This document shows positions 46,252 to 56,003 of a stretch of DNA of 64,000 bases, piece after piece. Every line of letters starts with the position of its first letter. Within the stretch, counting starts at the first letter, position 1. Location of the stretch: assembly GCF_041295575.1 (NCBI RefSeq), contig NZ_CP160452.1, positions 744,001 through 808,000 on the forward strand, given 5' to 3'. The notes under the pieces were generated by a model. The model had not been told where the DNA came from and searched no databases. It saw only the letters and a list, made by a program, of their open reading frames with translations. The translations under genes were made by a program, and so were the position numbers. Source of the stretch: Sporosarcina pasteurii. GTDB taxonomy: Bacteria > Bacillota > Bacilli > Bacillales_A > Planococcaceae.

Positions 46252-46265
46252 TAACTAGTCAGTCA
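46252..46265 (-). promoter_or_regulatory. TetR operator-like repeat 1
   Basis: On the minus strand TGACTGACTAGTTA, matching the other two copies at 46342 and 46431. It lies about 56 bp before the exporter start. Confidence 0.55.
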
Positions 46266-46341
46266 TAGAACTTATGTAGCTCTAAGTAAATGTAAATTAC
46301 CTCTATTAAGTAGAATGAGCTAGACTATAGATTCATATTAA

Positions 46342-46355
46342 TGACTGCTTGGTCA
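46342..46355 (+). promoter_or_regulatory. TetR operator-like repeat 2
   Basis: TGACTGCTTGGTCA, with near-palindromic TGAC/GTCA ends, midway in the divergent region. Confidence 0.55.
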
Positions 46356-46430
46356 GAAGTCAACGAATACCATTATACAACTATGGAGATAGTAATAGTA
46401 CTGACAATGAAAGTGAATGCAAACTAGAAG

Positions 46431-46444
46431 TGACCGGTCAGTCA
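46431..46444 (-). promoter_or_regulatory. TetR operator-like repeat 3
   Basis: On the minus strand TGACTGACCGGTCA, the best copy of the repeated motif, 54 bp before the regulator start. Autoregulation is inferred. Confidence 0.6.
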
Positions 46445-46497
46445 AAGGTCAGGCATAACGGTACTTACAATCATTGAAAGGCTGAGGGGTTGTAAAT

Positions 46498-47340
46498 TTG
46501 ACAGATAGAAAAATATTAATTATTGAAAAGGCAGCAGAATTATTTGCGGAAAAAGGTTTTGATGCAACGTCCGTGCAAGATATAACAGATGCTTGTGGGA
46601 TCTCAAAAGGTTCATTCTACCTTTCATTCAAATCGAAAGATAATTTATTGTTCTCGATCTTTGAATACTTTACAAATAAATTAATGAAAAGAATGGCCGA
46701 ACTAAAAGATATCAATATTGAAGCACGTGAACGACTGAAGTTGTTTTTTAAGGTTCAATTCGAAGAAATCGCACGTTATTCGGATTTTATTTTAATGCAA
46801 ATGAGAGAGCAAACAAATCCAATTAATGAAGAAATGTTACAGCTTATGAACAATATGAGAAGAAGAACCTATCAGTTACAAGAGGATGTACTCCTTGATG
46901 TCTATGGAGAAAAAGTTGAGCGTCATCTGCCTGATCTTCATGTGCTATTACACGGAATACTGACAGGATATATTGAAATCATTATTTTTAATAAAGATTC
47001 TTTGAATTATGAGGCGTTAGCAAAGTTTTTAGTAGCAAGAACCGATTCAATCGTGGCTGGATTAACCGAACCACTTTTACGTCAGGAGCAATTAATTGGT
47101 TTTGAAATCGATATGAATGAGCTACTCCTGTCAACTTCAGAAATAATAGAAGAAATTCGAACGTTAAAACAAGAACGTCTCGAGGAAGATATACAAATCA
47201 GTTTGGATGTGATTGAAGAAGAACTGTTATCGGAGACCGTTCGAAAACCTGTTATATTAGGTATGATTTCAAATTTAAAAGAAGATATACGAACTGAAAA
47301 GGTAGTGCGTAAACTTCAGTTATACTTAAAAAATCTATAA
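46498..47340 (+). CDS. TetR/AcrR-family regulator, probable repressor of swrC
   Basis: 280 residues, longer than the usual 190-210. The N-terminal TetR HTH is complete (KAAELFAEKGFDATSVQDITDACGISKGSFYLSFKSKDNLL). A coiled, acidic C-terminal extension of about 80 residues follows the ligand domain. The start is a TTG with GAGGGG 8 nt upstream. Divergent orientation and three shared operator-like repeats point to control of the RND exporter and of itself. It resembles YerO, the neighbour of swrC in B. subtilis. Confidence 0.88.
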   Translation: MTDRKILIIEKAAELFAEKGFDATSVQDITDACGISKGSFYLSFKSKDNLLFSIFEYFTNKLMKRMAELKDINIEARERLKLFFKVQFEEIARYSDFILMQMREQTNPINEEMLQLMNNMRRRTYQLQEDVLLDVYGEKVERHLPDLHVLLHGILTGYIEIIIFNKDSLNYEALAKFLVARTDSIVAGLTEPLLRQEQLIGFEIDMNELLLSTSEIIEEIRTLKQERLEEDIQISLDVIEEELLSETVRKPVILGMISNLKEDIRTEKVVRKLQLYLKNL

Positions 47341-47359
47341 AATAGATTACCTCAGCTTT

Positions 47360-47402
47360 AAAAGCGTAGCAATGTTGACTCAGAACATTTCTGCGCTTTT
47401 CC
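47360..47402 (+). terminator. Terminator of the TetR gene
   Basis: AAAAGCG...AATGTT pairs with AACATT...CGCTTTT, two small mismatches, stem of about 17 bp. Confidence 0.75.
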
Positions 47403-47493
47403 TATTGGATTGTTGTATGGGAGTTGACCAGCAACAAATGCTAAATATTAGAATAGCAGGTATAGAAGTTTAAATAAAAAAAGTGACACTTAA

Positions 47494-47533
47494 TTGACTG
47501 GAGTGGAAAGCGTCCGCTCGGAACGGAAGTCAA
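47494..47533. repeat. REP-like palindromic intergenic element
   Basis: A 40-bp GC-rich unit bounded by TTGACT and AGTCAA with the inner GGAAAGCGTCCGC. It resembles the abundant Bacillaceae intergenic repeat in which GCGGAAAGCGTCCGC precedes a GGAGCGGAAATCAA end, but shortened. It stands alone in an AT-rich gap. Confidence 0.5.
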
Positions 47534-47666
47534 TGTTTTAACCAGTAACTCTATCTCAGGAATTATAAGTTGAATTCATTTTTTGACTTATCTAGTGGTG
47601 CTTTCACTTTAGTTGTAAAGTGCTGTAAAGTAGGAGTAAGTGTGTATTAAAAAAGGAGAGAGCAAC

Positions 47667-48824
47667 TTGAAAATCTTTCATACAGCGGATTGGCATTTAG
47701 GGAAACTTGTTCAAGGTGTTTATATGACGGAAGAACAATCATATATATTAGAGCAGTTTATCGAAGCGATTGAAGAGGAGCAACCTGATGCAGTCATTAT
47801 TGCAGGTGACTTATATGATCGGGCAGTGCCGCCAACAGAAGCGGTAGCCTTGTTTGACAATGTCCTTAAAAGTATAGTAGTAGACTTAGATGTACCAGTG
47901 ATCGCAGTTGCTGGCAACCATGACAGTCCTGGTAGACTTCAGTTCGGTAGCCAATTTATGCGAGAAAATGGGTATTACATTGCCGGAAAGATGACGAAAG
48001 AAATTAAACCGGTGATTTTAAACGATGAATTTGGTGAAGTTCATTTTCATCTTGTGCCTTTTGCTGATCCTTCAGTCGTTCGGAACCTTTATGATGACGC
48101 CGAGATTACGAATCATCAAAGTGCCATGGCAAAAATAATGGAATCGATTTCCGCGAAAATAGATCATAAAGCAAGACATGTATTTGTAGGACATGCTTTT
48201 GTGACGCCGCATGGTGAAAGTGAAGAGAATACGAGTGATTCAGAAAGACCAATTGCGATTGGTGGGGCAGAATATGTTTCTGCTCGTTTATTTCAACCAT
48301 TTCATTATACGGCATTAGGGCATTTACATCAGGCGCATTATGTGTTGAATGAAAACATTCGGTATGCAGGTTCGCCTCTAAAATATTCAATTTCAGAAGA
48401 ACATCATAATAAAGGATTTTTCATCGTGAGCCTCGACGGGGAAGGTAACACGACGATTGAAAAGAGAGATTTAATTCCTAGAAGAGATATGCGTACAGTA
48501 GAGGGAACAATTGAAGAAATAGAAACCCATCCCGTAAGTGAAGATTATGTGTTTGTAAAATTACTAGATAAAACACCGGTATTATACCCAATGGAAAAAG
48601 TGCGGGCGATTTACCCGAATGCCATGCATGTAGAACGTAAAATTTACGCGTCTGAATCAAAAACGATCGGTACGGAAAGAAAGAACAGTAGCCAACAAAC
48701 TGATATGGAGTTATTCCAATCCTTTTATAAAGAAATGAAAGGTGAAGAATTGGACGAGGAAACGAAAAAGCTGTTTGCAGAAGTTCTTCACGAAGTGATG
48801 AATGAGGAGGGAGCTGAACAATGA
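47667..48824 (+). CDS. sbcD: Exonuclease SbcCD subunit D
   Basis: Mre11-type nuclease, 385 residues. Metal ligands appear in the order HTADWHLGK, IIAGDLYDRAVPP, AVAGNHDSPGRL, VFVGHAFV and ALGHLHQAH. With SbcC it cleaves hairpins and blocked ends. The start is a TTG at 47667 with AAGGAGAG 6 nt upstream; the frame opens at 47640 without a site. The last 4 nt overlap sbcC, indicating coupling. Confidence 0.95.
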   Translation: MKIFHTADWHLGKLVQGVYMTEEQSYILEQFIEAIEEEQPDAVIIAGDLYDRAVPPTEAVALFDNVLKSIVVDLDVPVIAVAGNHDSPGRLQFGSQFMRENGYYIAGKMTKEIKPVILNDEFGEVHFHLVPFADPSVVRNLYDDAEITNHQSAMAKIMESISAKIDHKARHVFVGHAFVTPHGESEENTSDSERPIAIGGAEYVSARLFQPFHYTALGHLHQAHYVLNENIRYAGSPLKYSISEEHHNKGFFIVSLDGEGNTTIEKRDLIPRRDMRTVEGTIEEIETHPVSEDYVFVKLLDKTPVLYPMEKVRAIYPNAMHVERKIYASESKTIGTERKNSSQQTDMELFQSFYKEMKGEELDEETKKLFAEVLHEVMNEEGAEQ

Positions 48825-51800
48825 AACCAGTAAAGTTAAAAATGACAGCATTTGGTCCGTATAAAGAAACAGAAGTTATTGATTTTCAGGATTTACAAGA
48901 ACACCTTTTATTCGTCATTTCAGGGGCAACAGGATCAGGTAAGACAACCATATTTGACGGGATTTGTTTCGCGCTCTACGGGGAAGCGAGTGGCGAAGAT
49001 AGAACGGATATCCGAGCATTGCGAAGTGATTTTGCGGAAAATGATGTGCAAACTTCAGTCGAACTTGTTTTTGAAATTCATCGTCGTACATACCGAATTA
49101 TGCGTCAAGTTCCTTATACGAAAATTGGTAATAAAACTGAAACATCTGCGCGCTGTGAGCTTTATGAATTAACAGCAGACGGAGAAGTTCCAGTGGTAGA
49201 TAGACAAATGGTATCTGAGATTAATAAAAAAATAGAGTCATTAATTGGCTTTACACAAGCGCAATTTAGTCAGATTGTCATGTTGCCGCAAGGAGAATTT
49301 CGTAAGTTCTTGACATCTGATACTGAAAATAAAGAACTCATCATGAGAAAAATATTTAAGACAGATCAGTATCGTGAAATTGTCAAACGGCTACAAAAAC
49401 AGAGGGATGAGGCAAAAGCTAAGTTGGATCAAGAAAGGCAACAAGAAAGAGCACTAGTTGAGCAGATTTCTGCTTCATTGCCAAACAGGGAGTCCGCAAT
49501 ATTTCACTTACTAGCCAGTGAGCATTATAATGCGCAACAAATTATTGAAGGTTTGAATGAAGAGCAGTTATTTTATGAAGAGAAAATTCGTAAGGACAAG
49601 GAAGCGTATGAGAAGGCTTATAAAAAACATGGGGAAATGGTGGACCGTTATCATGCTGCCAAATCTATTAATGAGCGTTTTACTGAGTTAGAACAGAGAC
49701 AAAATACGTACCAACAATTAGTAGAGCAAATTCCTTTATTCGAACAGGAAGCTAAACGTCTTGAAAACGCGGAACGTGCAGTCGCAATCGAACAAATTGA
49801 ATATCAGTTTGAAGAATTAACAAAAGAACTCGCTGCCAGAGAAGAGACTGTTACGAAATCGATTCATGCCGTTCAAGTAGCTGAAGAAAAGCTAGAGAAA
49901 GTGAAAGTTCAATATAAAATAGAAGAGGAAAAGCAGCAACAGTTGGAAGAAGTAAAAGAACAACTAGTCCGACTTCAAGACGCCTTACCCAAAGTGAAGG
50001 ATTTAGCATCTAAACAACAACGACTTTATATGCTCGAAACTGAACGGAAAAATAATGACCAAAACCTGACAATGTTAACGGAACAGTCGGCTCAAGAGCG
50101 CGAGAAAGTTACCCAACTTACTGAACGAATTAACAAGAAGGAAGAAGCGATTATTTCATTAGACGAGAAGGCTGAACTTTTAACGAGTATCAATGAAAAA
50201 TGTACCCTTGTTGATGAATACATCGCGCTACGAAAGCAAACAGAGATGTATGAGCAAACCAAAAATGCTCAAGCACAACTTTATGAAAATGCTCAATCGG
50301 CATATGATCAATTAACGAGCGACTGGTTAATGAATGAAGCTGCTACTCTAGCCGCAAAGCTGCATGAAGGTGAAGCTTGCCCAGTTTGCGGAAGCGCTGA
50401 CCATCCGCAGAAGGCTCATGAAACTGATACTACCGTATCAAAAGAAGAGCTTGAAGAGAGAAAGAAGCAACTTGTGAATGTGGAAAGGGCCTATCGCATA
50501 GCGGATGCAGATTTCCAAAGTTCATTTAAACAGTTACAAAGTAAAGCACAAAGGTTTGCAGACATAGATGTTCATCTTGAGCAAATCGATGACGAAAGTC
50601 AAAAGCTACATGAAGAAAAATCCCTTGTTGAAAAAGAAGTGGCTGCGCTTCGGGCAATTAGACAAGAACTAGTCCAACTGAAAGAACAGTTAACGAATCA
50701 AAGGAAAGTGGCAGACGAAGCTGCAGACCGTAAACTAGCCATGGAAAGAAAAGTGTATGAAAGCAATGCTACAATCGAAAAAGAGCAAGCTCTTTTTGAA
50801 CAAATTATACGAGAAATCCCAGAAGAATTAAGAGAACTCACTGTATTAGAGCAAAAAATTAGTGAACTTACAAAGCAAAGAAACACGTTAGAGCATGCTT
50901 GGAAAGAAATTCAAAAGCAACTAGAAGAAAGTCGGGAACTTGTCACGTCTACTACAGCAGCGCGAGTACATGCAATTGCATCACGCGATGATACAAAGCT
51001 GAAAAAAGAACAGGCAGAGAAAAGATTCAAGGAAGCATTAGAAAAATCAACATTTGCAACAAAACAAGCTTATCAAGAAGCAAAAATGGATGAAGATTCA
51101 CGTCAAGTTTTACGAACAAAAATTGACGACTTTAAACAACAGTTTTATTCTGTTCGAAAAGCTGTTAAAGAATTATCATCTTTTCTAGAAGGGAAACAAA
51201 AACTAGACTTAGAAAAAGTAGAAGTCCTACTAACTGAATTGAAAACTGCATACGAATTCGCTTTACAGGCGTTTAATCAATCAAGTTCCTATTACAAATC
51301 AGTTGAGCAGTTGAAAGAACAAATGATACGAGTGACTGAGCAGTTATCAGTTTTAGAAAAGAAGTTCGGACAAGTTGAAGATTTATATGATGTGATTAGA
51401 GGGCATAATCATTTGAAATTGTCCTTTGAACGTTATATTCAGATAGAATATCTCGAGCAGATGATCCAATCTGCAAATGAACGTCTTCGAGATGTCTCGA
51501 ATGGCCAGTTTGAATTGATACGAAGCGATCGACAAGAAGTCCGAGGACGTCAAAGTGGATTAGGACTTGATGTATATGATGCTTATACGGGACAAACCCG
51601 TGATGTTAAAACGTTATCAGGCGGAGAGAAATTTAATGCATCCCTTTCATTGGCATTAGGCATGGCGGATATAATACAAAGTTTCCAAGGGGCTGTTTCG
51701 ATAGATACGATGTTTATTGATGAAGGCTTTGGTACTTTGGATGAGGAATCATTAACAAAAGCGATTGATACATTAATTGATTTACAAAGAGCTGGGCGCA

Positions 51801-51910
51801 TGATTGGTGTTATTTCACACGTAGAAGAATTAAAAGCAGCCTTTCCAGCGATTCTAGAAGTAAAGAAATCGAAAGAGGGGCATAGTCAAACGTCATTTTT
51901 AATTAAATAA
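48821..51910 (+). CDS. sbcC: Exonuclease SbcCD subunit C (Rad50-like ATPase)
   Basis: 1029-residue SMC-type ATPase. Walker A GATGSGKT at 35-42, long coiled coils (about 180-500 and 540-870), the zinc hook CPVCG at about 520, ABC signature LSGGEKF at about 930 and Walker B MFIDEGFGTLD near the end. It forms the DNA end-processing complex with SbcD. The neighbouring Ku/LigD pair (36 kb away) offers the alternative end-joining route. Confidence 0.95.
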   Translation: MKPVKLKMTAFGPYKETEVIDFQDLQEHLLFVISGATGSGKTTIFDGICFALYGEASGEDRTDIRALRSDFAENDVQTSVELVFEIHRRTYRIMRQVPYTKIGNKTETSARCELYELTADGEVPVVDRQMVSEINKKIESLIGFTQAQFSQIVMLPQGEFRKFLTSDTENKELIMRKIFKTDQYREIVKRLQKQRDEAKAKLDQERQQERALVEQISASLPNRESAIFHLLASEHYNAQQIIEGLNEEQLFYEEKIRKDKEAYEKAYKKHGEMVDRYHAAKSINERFTELEQRQNTYQQLVEQIPLFEQEAKRLENAERAVAIEQIEYQFEELTKELAAREETVTKSIHAVQVAEEKLEKVKVQYKIEEEKQQQLEEVKEQLVRLQDALPKVKDLASKQQRLYMLETERKNNDQNLTMLTEQSAQEREKVTQLTERINKKEEAIISLDEKAELLTSINEKCTLVDEYIALRKQTEMYEQTKNAQAQLYENAQSAYDQLTSDWLMNEAATLAAKLHEGEACPVCGSADHPQKAHETDTTVSKEELEERKKQLVNVERAYRIADADFQSSFKQLQSKAQRFADIDVHLEQIDDESQKLHEEKSLVEKEVAALRAIRQELVQLKEQLTNQRKVADEAADRKLAMERKVYESNATIEKEQALFEQIIREIPEELRELTVLEQKISELTKQRNTLEHAWKEIQKQLEESRELVTSTTAARVHAIASRDDTKLKKEQAEKRFKEALEKSTFATKQAYQEAKMDEDSRQVLRTKIDDFKQQFYSVRKAVKELSSFLEGKQKLDLEKVEVLLTELKTAYEFALQAFNQSSSYYKSVEQLKEQMIRVTEQLSVLEKKFGQVEDLYDVIRGHNHLKLSFERYIQIEYLEQMIQSANERLRDVSNGQFELIRSDRQEVRGRQSGLGLDVYDAYTGQTRDVKTLSGGEKFNASLSLALGMADIIQSFQGAVSIDTMFIDEGFGTLDEESLTKAIDTLIDLQRAGRMIGVISHVEELKAAFPAILEVKKSKEGHSQTSFLIK

Positions 51911-51917
51911 GTAGTAC

Positions 51918-51943
51918 AACTCCACTTTAACGTGGAGTTTTTT
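51918..51943 (+). terminator. Terminator of sbcDC
   Basis: AACTCCAC (51918-51925) pairs with GTGGAGTT (51932-51939), followed by TTTT. Confidence 0.88.
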
Positions 51944-52128
51944 ACGCTAGACAGAAAGCTTGGCATCATTAGATGATTTGATAGATTTACTATCTTCTAA
52001 AAACAATTGAAAAATGGAAGTTTAATTTTTCTGTAATATATTGCATTATTCGACAGGGCGTTGTATGATAGATTTACTTCAGCGATATATCGCATATAAG
52101 TGAGTCGCAACTTAGGGGGAACGGGCTT

Positions 52129-53484
52129 ATGGAAAAGAAACTATCATCTTCGTCGTATCTAGTCATTGGCGTCATGTTATTCGCGTTATTTTTCGGGGCA
52201 GGAAATTTAATTTTTCCAGCACAGTTAGGACAAAATGCGGGAACAAATTTATGGCCAGCAATTTTTGGGTTTTTAATTACAGGAGTCGGACTACCGTTTT
52301 TAGGAATCCTTGCTATGGGGTATTCAGGAAGCCGGAACTTACAAGAACTTGCTAGCCGTATTCATCCGCTATACGCGGTCATTTTTACATCATTACTTTA
52401 TTTAACAATTGGACCTTTCTTTGCAGCGCCGCGTACGGGAGCCGTTGCATTTGATATAGCGATTATGCCATTTGTTGGTGATGGTAATGCACAGATTGCA
52501 TTACTGATTTTCACATTAGTTTTCTTCGGAATTACACTTTGGCTTTCTTTAAATCCAGCGAAAATTGTAGATCGGGTTGGAAAAGTATTATCGCCGGGGA
52601 TAATCATCTTACTAATCGCTTTACTTGCGATGGTCGTAATCAAACCGATGGGCGCTATTGAAAGTCCACAAGATTCCTATAGTACAGGGGCATTTGTAAC
52701 AGGGTTTACAGAAGGGTATAACACGATGGATGCACTTGCATCACTTGTTTTTGGAATTATCGTCATTAATGCAATCCGTTCTATGGGTGTGACAAGTAAA
52801 CGAGGTATTTTAGCTGCAACTGCTAAAACAGGTGTGGTTGCAACAGCGTTCTTAGCCATCATTTATGTAGGAATTGGCTATTTAGGCGCGACAAGCACAG
52901 AGAGGTTTGGGCTATTTGATACAGGTGGTCCAGTACTAAGTCAAGCCTCTACTTATTATTTTGGAACGTTTGGATTGGTGTTATTAGGTGTTGTTATTAT
53001 ACTTGCATGCTTAACGACGGCGATCGGTCTTATGACGGCTTGCGGAGAATATTTCCATACATTAATGCCGAAAGTTAGTTACAAAATGTTCGTAGTAATT
53101 TTCACAACATTTTGTTTTGTTGTTGCAAACTTTGGATTATCGAATATTATTACCTATTCAATTCCGCTATTAATGTTTATATATCCACTTGCGATTGTAT
53201 TGATCCTATTAACATTTACGTCATCATTATTTAATCATTCTAGAATCGTGTATGTAGCAGCAACAACTGTTGCGTTTATGATTAGTACAATCGATGGCTT
53301 CAAAACGTTCTGTGAGATCATTGGTATTGAATACTTCGAATGGTTAGCGCCAATCGTTAAGTTTTACGAACAGTCATTGCCGTTTTATAATGACGGGCTC
53401 GGATGGTTACTTCCAGTTGTTACAACGATGGTGGTGACAGGAATTATCGTTCGATTGCAACAACTAGCAACGGTTCGTGCATAA
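52129..53484 (+). CDS. brnQ: Branched-chain amino acid transport protein BrnQ (intact copy)
   Basis: 451 residues, twelve spans, LIVCS family. ALFFGAGNLIFPAQLGQNAG and TEGYNTMDALASLVFGI are the family signatures. It is a full-length paralogue of the broken copy at 25685-27013 and would cover Leu/Ile/Val uptake alone. AATTTTTCTGTAATA at about 52025 is a poor CodY-box match (about four mismatches). AGGGGGA precedes the ATG. Confidence 0.93.
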   Translation: MEKKLSSSSYLVIGVMLFALFFGAGNLIFPAQLGQNAGTNLWPAIFGFLITGVGLPFLGILAMGYSGSRNLQELASRIHPLYAVIFTSLLYLTIGPFFAAPRTGAVAFDIAIMPFVGDGNAQIALLIFTLVFFGITLWLSLNPAKIVDRVGKVLSPGIIILLIALLAMVVIKPMGAIESPQDSYSTGAFVTGFTEGYNTMDALASLVFGIIVINAIRSMGVTSKRGILAATAKTGVVATAFLAIIYVGIGYLGATSTERFGLFDTGGPVLSQASTYYFGTFGLVLLGVVIILACLTTAIGLMTACGEYFHTLMPKVSYKMFVVIFTTFCFVVANFGLSNIITYSIPLLMFIYPLAIVLILLTFTSSLFNHSRIVYVAATTVAFMISTIDGFKTFCEIIGIEYFEWLAPIVKFYEQSLPFYNDGLGWLLPVVTTMVVTGIIVRLQQLATVRA

Positions 53485-53532
53485 AATCTCCCTCTCTTTA
53501 TCAGGTGAAAATGATAGAGGGGGGAGTTTTAA
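53483..53532 (+). terminator. Terminator of the intact brnQ gene
   Basis: CTCCCTCTCTTTATCA pairs with TGATAGAGGGGGGAG (one small bulge), followed by TTTT. Confidence 0.8.
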
Positions 53533-53630
53533 TATATATAAATCTTTACGTGAAATGAAATTAGTACTTAACTTAAAAGAGTTAATATTTATAATCATCG
53601 ATATATTCTTACTTATTAGGAGGGGTGGAA

Positions 53631-55067
53631 ATGGTTACATTTATAGCGTCAATCGTATTGCTAATCGTTGGGTATATGATTTATTCGAAGGTAGTAGAAA
53701 AGGCATTTAGTATAGACGATTCACGTCAAACGCCTGCATATACAGTCAATGATGGGATGGACTATGTACCAATGAGTTGGTGGAAAGGTTGGCTCATACA
53801 GTTATTAAACATTGCTGGATTAGGACCTATCTTCGGAGCGGTTGCTGGTGCTTTATATGGGCCGGTCGCCTTTATTTGGATAGTGGTTGGAGCAATTTTT
53901 GCAGGCGGTGTTCATGATTATTTTTCTGGGATGCTGTCATTAAAACATAAGGGGGCACAATTTCCAGAAATTGTTGGAAAATACTTAGGTCCATTTGCAA
54001 AGAAATCGATTATTGGTGTTTCGCTTATCTTAATGATCTTAGTTACCGCAGCGTTTACTGCAGGTCCGGCACAGTTACTTGCACAAGTCACACCTCTTTC
54101 CTTTATCGGCGCGATTTTCGTTGTTTTCGCGTATTTCTTTATCTCTGCAATCTTACCGATTAATAAAATAATAGGCAGAATTTACCCGATATTCGGAGCG
54201 GTTATTATTATTATGGCGGTCGCAATTGGAGCAGTTCTTGTTTTTGGCAATTATACAATTCCTAACTTAACATTAAGTAATATGCATCCGGGGGAGTTAC
54301 CTGTTTGGCCCCTTCTAATGGTTACAATTTCTTGCGGAGCCATTTCTGGGTTTCACTCGACACAAAGTCCAATCGTGTCTAGAACGATGAAAAAAGAATC
54401 GGAAGGACGTAAAATTTTTTACGGTGCAATGATTGGAGAAGGTGTTATTGCATTAATTTGGGCAGCAGCTGGAATGACATTTTTCGGAGGAACTGGTGGG
54501 TTACAATCCGCACTAGCAGCGGGCGGTCCAGCAGGCGTTATTAATGAAATGTCTACCACAATGTTAGGAACGGTCGGCGGTGTTTTAGCGATTCTTGCAA
54601 TTATAATTCTACCAATTACCACTGGTGATACAGCTCTCCGTTCTTCAAGGATGATTGTCATGGATGCTGTTTCAAAATGGATTGACCCCGATAAAAAGGG
54701 TACTGTCATTATGGCAACGGTCTTATTAGGGACACCAGCATTTTTATTGTCGATGATTGATTATACATTTTTATGGAGATATGTAGGTGGGACTAACCAA
54801 ATCACTGCAACAATTATGTTGTGGGTTGTTGTTTCCTATTTATTAAAAGAAGGAAGAGCCCACGCCCATTATATTGCAGGGATTCCTGCCTTATTTATGA
54901 CTGGTGTTGTTACGACGTACTTCGTATTTGCACCGGAAGGCCTAAATTTAGACTATACGATTTCGCTAATCATTGGCGGAGCTTTAACATTTGGCGTATT
55001 CCTGCTTTACGTTAGACAAATTATCCGTCACAAAGAAATTGCAGCTAAAAATCTAGTATTAGAATAA
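53631..55067 (+). CDS. CstA-family transporter (carbon starvation/pyruvate or peptide permease)
   Basis: 478 residues with about 13-14 hydrophobic segments. The CstA signature DGMDYVPMSWWKGWLIQLLNIAGLGPIFGAVAG and the motif SGFHSTQSPIVSRTMKKE are present. Shorter than E. coli CstA and BtsT (about 700), in line with the compact Firmicute branch. Family members import peptides or pyruvate on carbon starvation. The ATG at 53631 follows GGAGGGG. A GntR regulator converges downstream. Confidence 0.88.
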   Translation: MVTFIASIVLLIVGYMIYSKVVEKAFSIDDSRQTPAYTVNDGMDYVPMSWWKGWLIQLLNIAGLGPIFGAVAGALYGPVAFIWIVVGAIFAGGVHDYFSGMLSLKHKGAQFPEIVGKYLGPFAKKSIIGVSLILMILVTAAFTAGPAQLLAQVTPLSFIGAIFVVFAYFFISAILPINKIIGRIYPIFGAVIIIMAVAIGAVLVFGNYTIPNLTLSNMHPGELPVWPLLMVTISCGAISGFHSTQSPIVSRTMKKESEGRKIFYGAMIGEGVIALIWAAAGMTFFGGTGGLQSALAAGGPAGVINEMSTTMLGTVGGVLAILAIIILPITTGDTALRSSRMIVMDAVSKWIDPDKKGTVIMATVLLGTPAFLLSMIDYTFLWRYVGGTNQITATIMLWVVVSYLLKEGRAHAHYIAGIPALFMTGVVTTYFVFAPEGLNLDYTISLIIGGALTFGVFLLYVRQIIRHKEIAAKNLVLE

Positions 55068-55076
55068 TATTTAAAT

Positions 55077-55110
55077 AAAAAACTGATTTCCATATTGGAA
55101 ATCAGTTTTT
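55077..55110. terminator. Bidirectional terminator overlapping the gntR-family stop
   Basis: AAAAACTGATTTCC pairs perfectly with GGAAATCAGTTTTT around a 5-nt loop. The regulator stop codon on the minus strand (55102-55104) lies within the right arm, so terminator and coding end are shared. Confidence 0.9.
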
Positions 55111-55761
55111 TAATGAGCGAAATTCTTCGATTGCGCGTAACCAGTTTTCACGCATAATTTTCGAGGCAGTTTCACCTTCGCGTTTTTTCATAAGATTAAT
55201 GATATCAGTGTGGTCTTGAATGGAACTTTCTGTTAAGACGATAGAGTTATGGAAAAATAGTCTTCTTACATGAGCTTGTAAGTTGGATACAAGTGAAGTG
55301 ATATATGGATTATTCGCTGTATCCCCAATAATTTGATGAAATGCTTCATCGATTTTTAATGCTTTGAAAAACTGCTTATCATGAATTGCTTCAGCAAATT
55401 GTTCATTTGTTTCTTCTAGCAGCTGTATCGTTTCATCAGTCAAATTAGGAATCGCGAGTTCTGCTGATAGCGCTTGCAGAACGGCGAGCGGTGGAAGTAA
55501 ATCGATAATTGAATCTGCTTCGACCTCTGTCACTTGTGTTGCTTTCCCGGGAAACATTTCAACGAATCCTTGAACTTCTAATAGTTGAAGAGATTCGCGA
55601 ATCGGCGTCCGGCTTACACCTAGCGCTTTTGCGAGTTCAACGTCATTGAGCTTTTCAGAAGGTTTTAATGTTCCATCTATGATCCACTCCTGTATTTGCT
55701 GAAATGCATTTTCTTTCGCGGTTAAGCGTCTTGGCCTCTCGAAATTCGTTGGTATGGGCAT
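55102..55761 (-). CDS. GntR-family transcriptional regulator (FCD/FadR-like)
   Basis: 219 residues. The N-terminal winged HTH is clear (LNDVELAKALGVSRTPIRESLQLLEVQGFV). The C-terminal all-helical FCD domain contains the metal-ligand pattern D...H...H...H (KIDEAFHQIIG through QDHTDIINLMKK). Regulators of this type bind small organic acids. It converges on the CstA gene, but a regulatory link is not shown. GGAGGATTGG precedes the ATG. Confidence 0.9.
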   Translation of the reverse strand: MPIPTNFERPRRLTAKENAFQQIQEWIIDGTLKPSEKLNDVELAKALGVSRTPIRESLQLLEVQGFVEMFPGKATQVTEVEADSIIDLLPPLAVLQALSAELAIPNLTDETIQLLEETNEQFAEAIHDKQFFKALKIDEAFHQIIGDTANNPYITSLVSNLQAHVRRLFFHNSIVLTESSIQDHTDIINLMKKREGETASKIMRENWLRAIEEFRSLKN

Positions 55762-55937
55762 TGCTGACCAATCCTCCTCACAGAACCATTTTATCTATTA
55801 TACAACAAGAATGATTTAAACGGTATACAATATATTGCGTTTCAATAAATTATTTAACTTTCAGTTGTCGTTTTTATTAATGAAATTCCTAAATTACTTG
55901 TAAAGATACTTTCCAACAGGTTGAATTCTAGTGTGAT

Positions 55938-55980
55938 AAATCGAATTCCCCTCACTATGTTGAAAAGTGAGGGGCGATTT
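55938..55980. terminator. Hairpin after rtcB, possible terminator
   Basis: CCCCTCACT (55948-55956) pairs with AGTGAGGGG (55966-55974), extended by AAATCG/CGATTT. There is no proper T tract on the minus strand, so termination is uncertain. Confidence 0.5.
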
Positions 55981-56003
55981 CCTAGTACGAAAAAAACTCG
56001 CTG

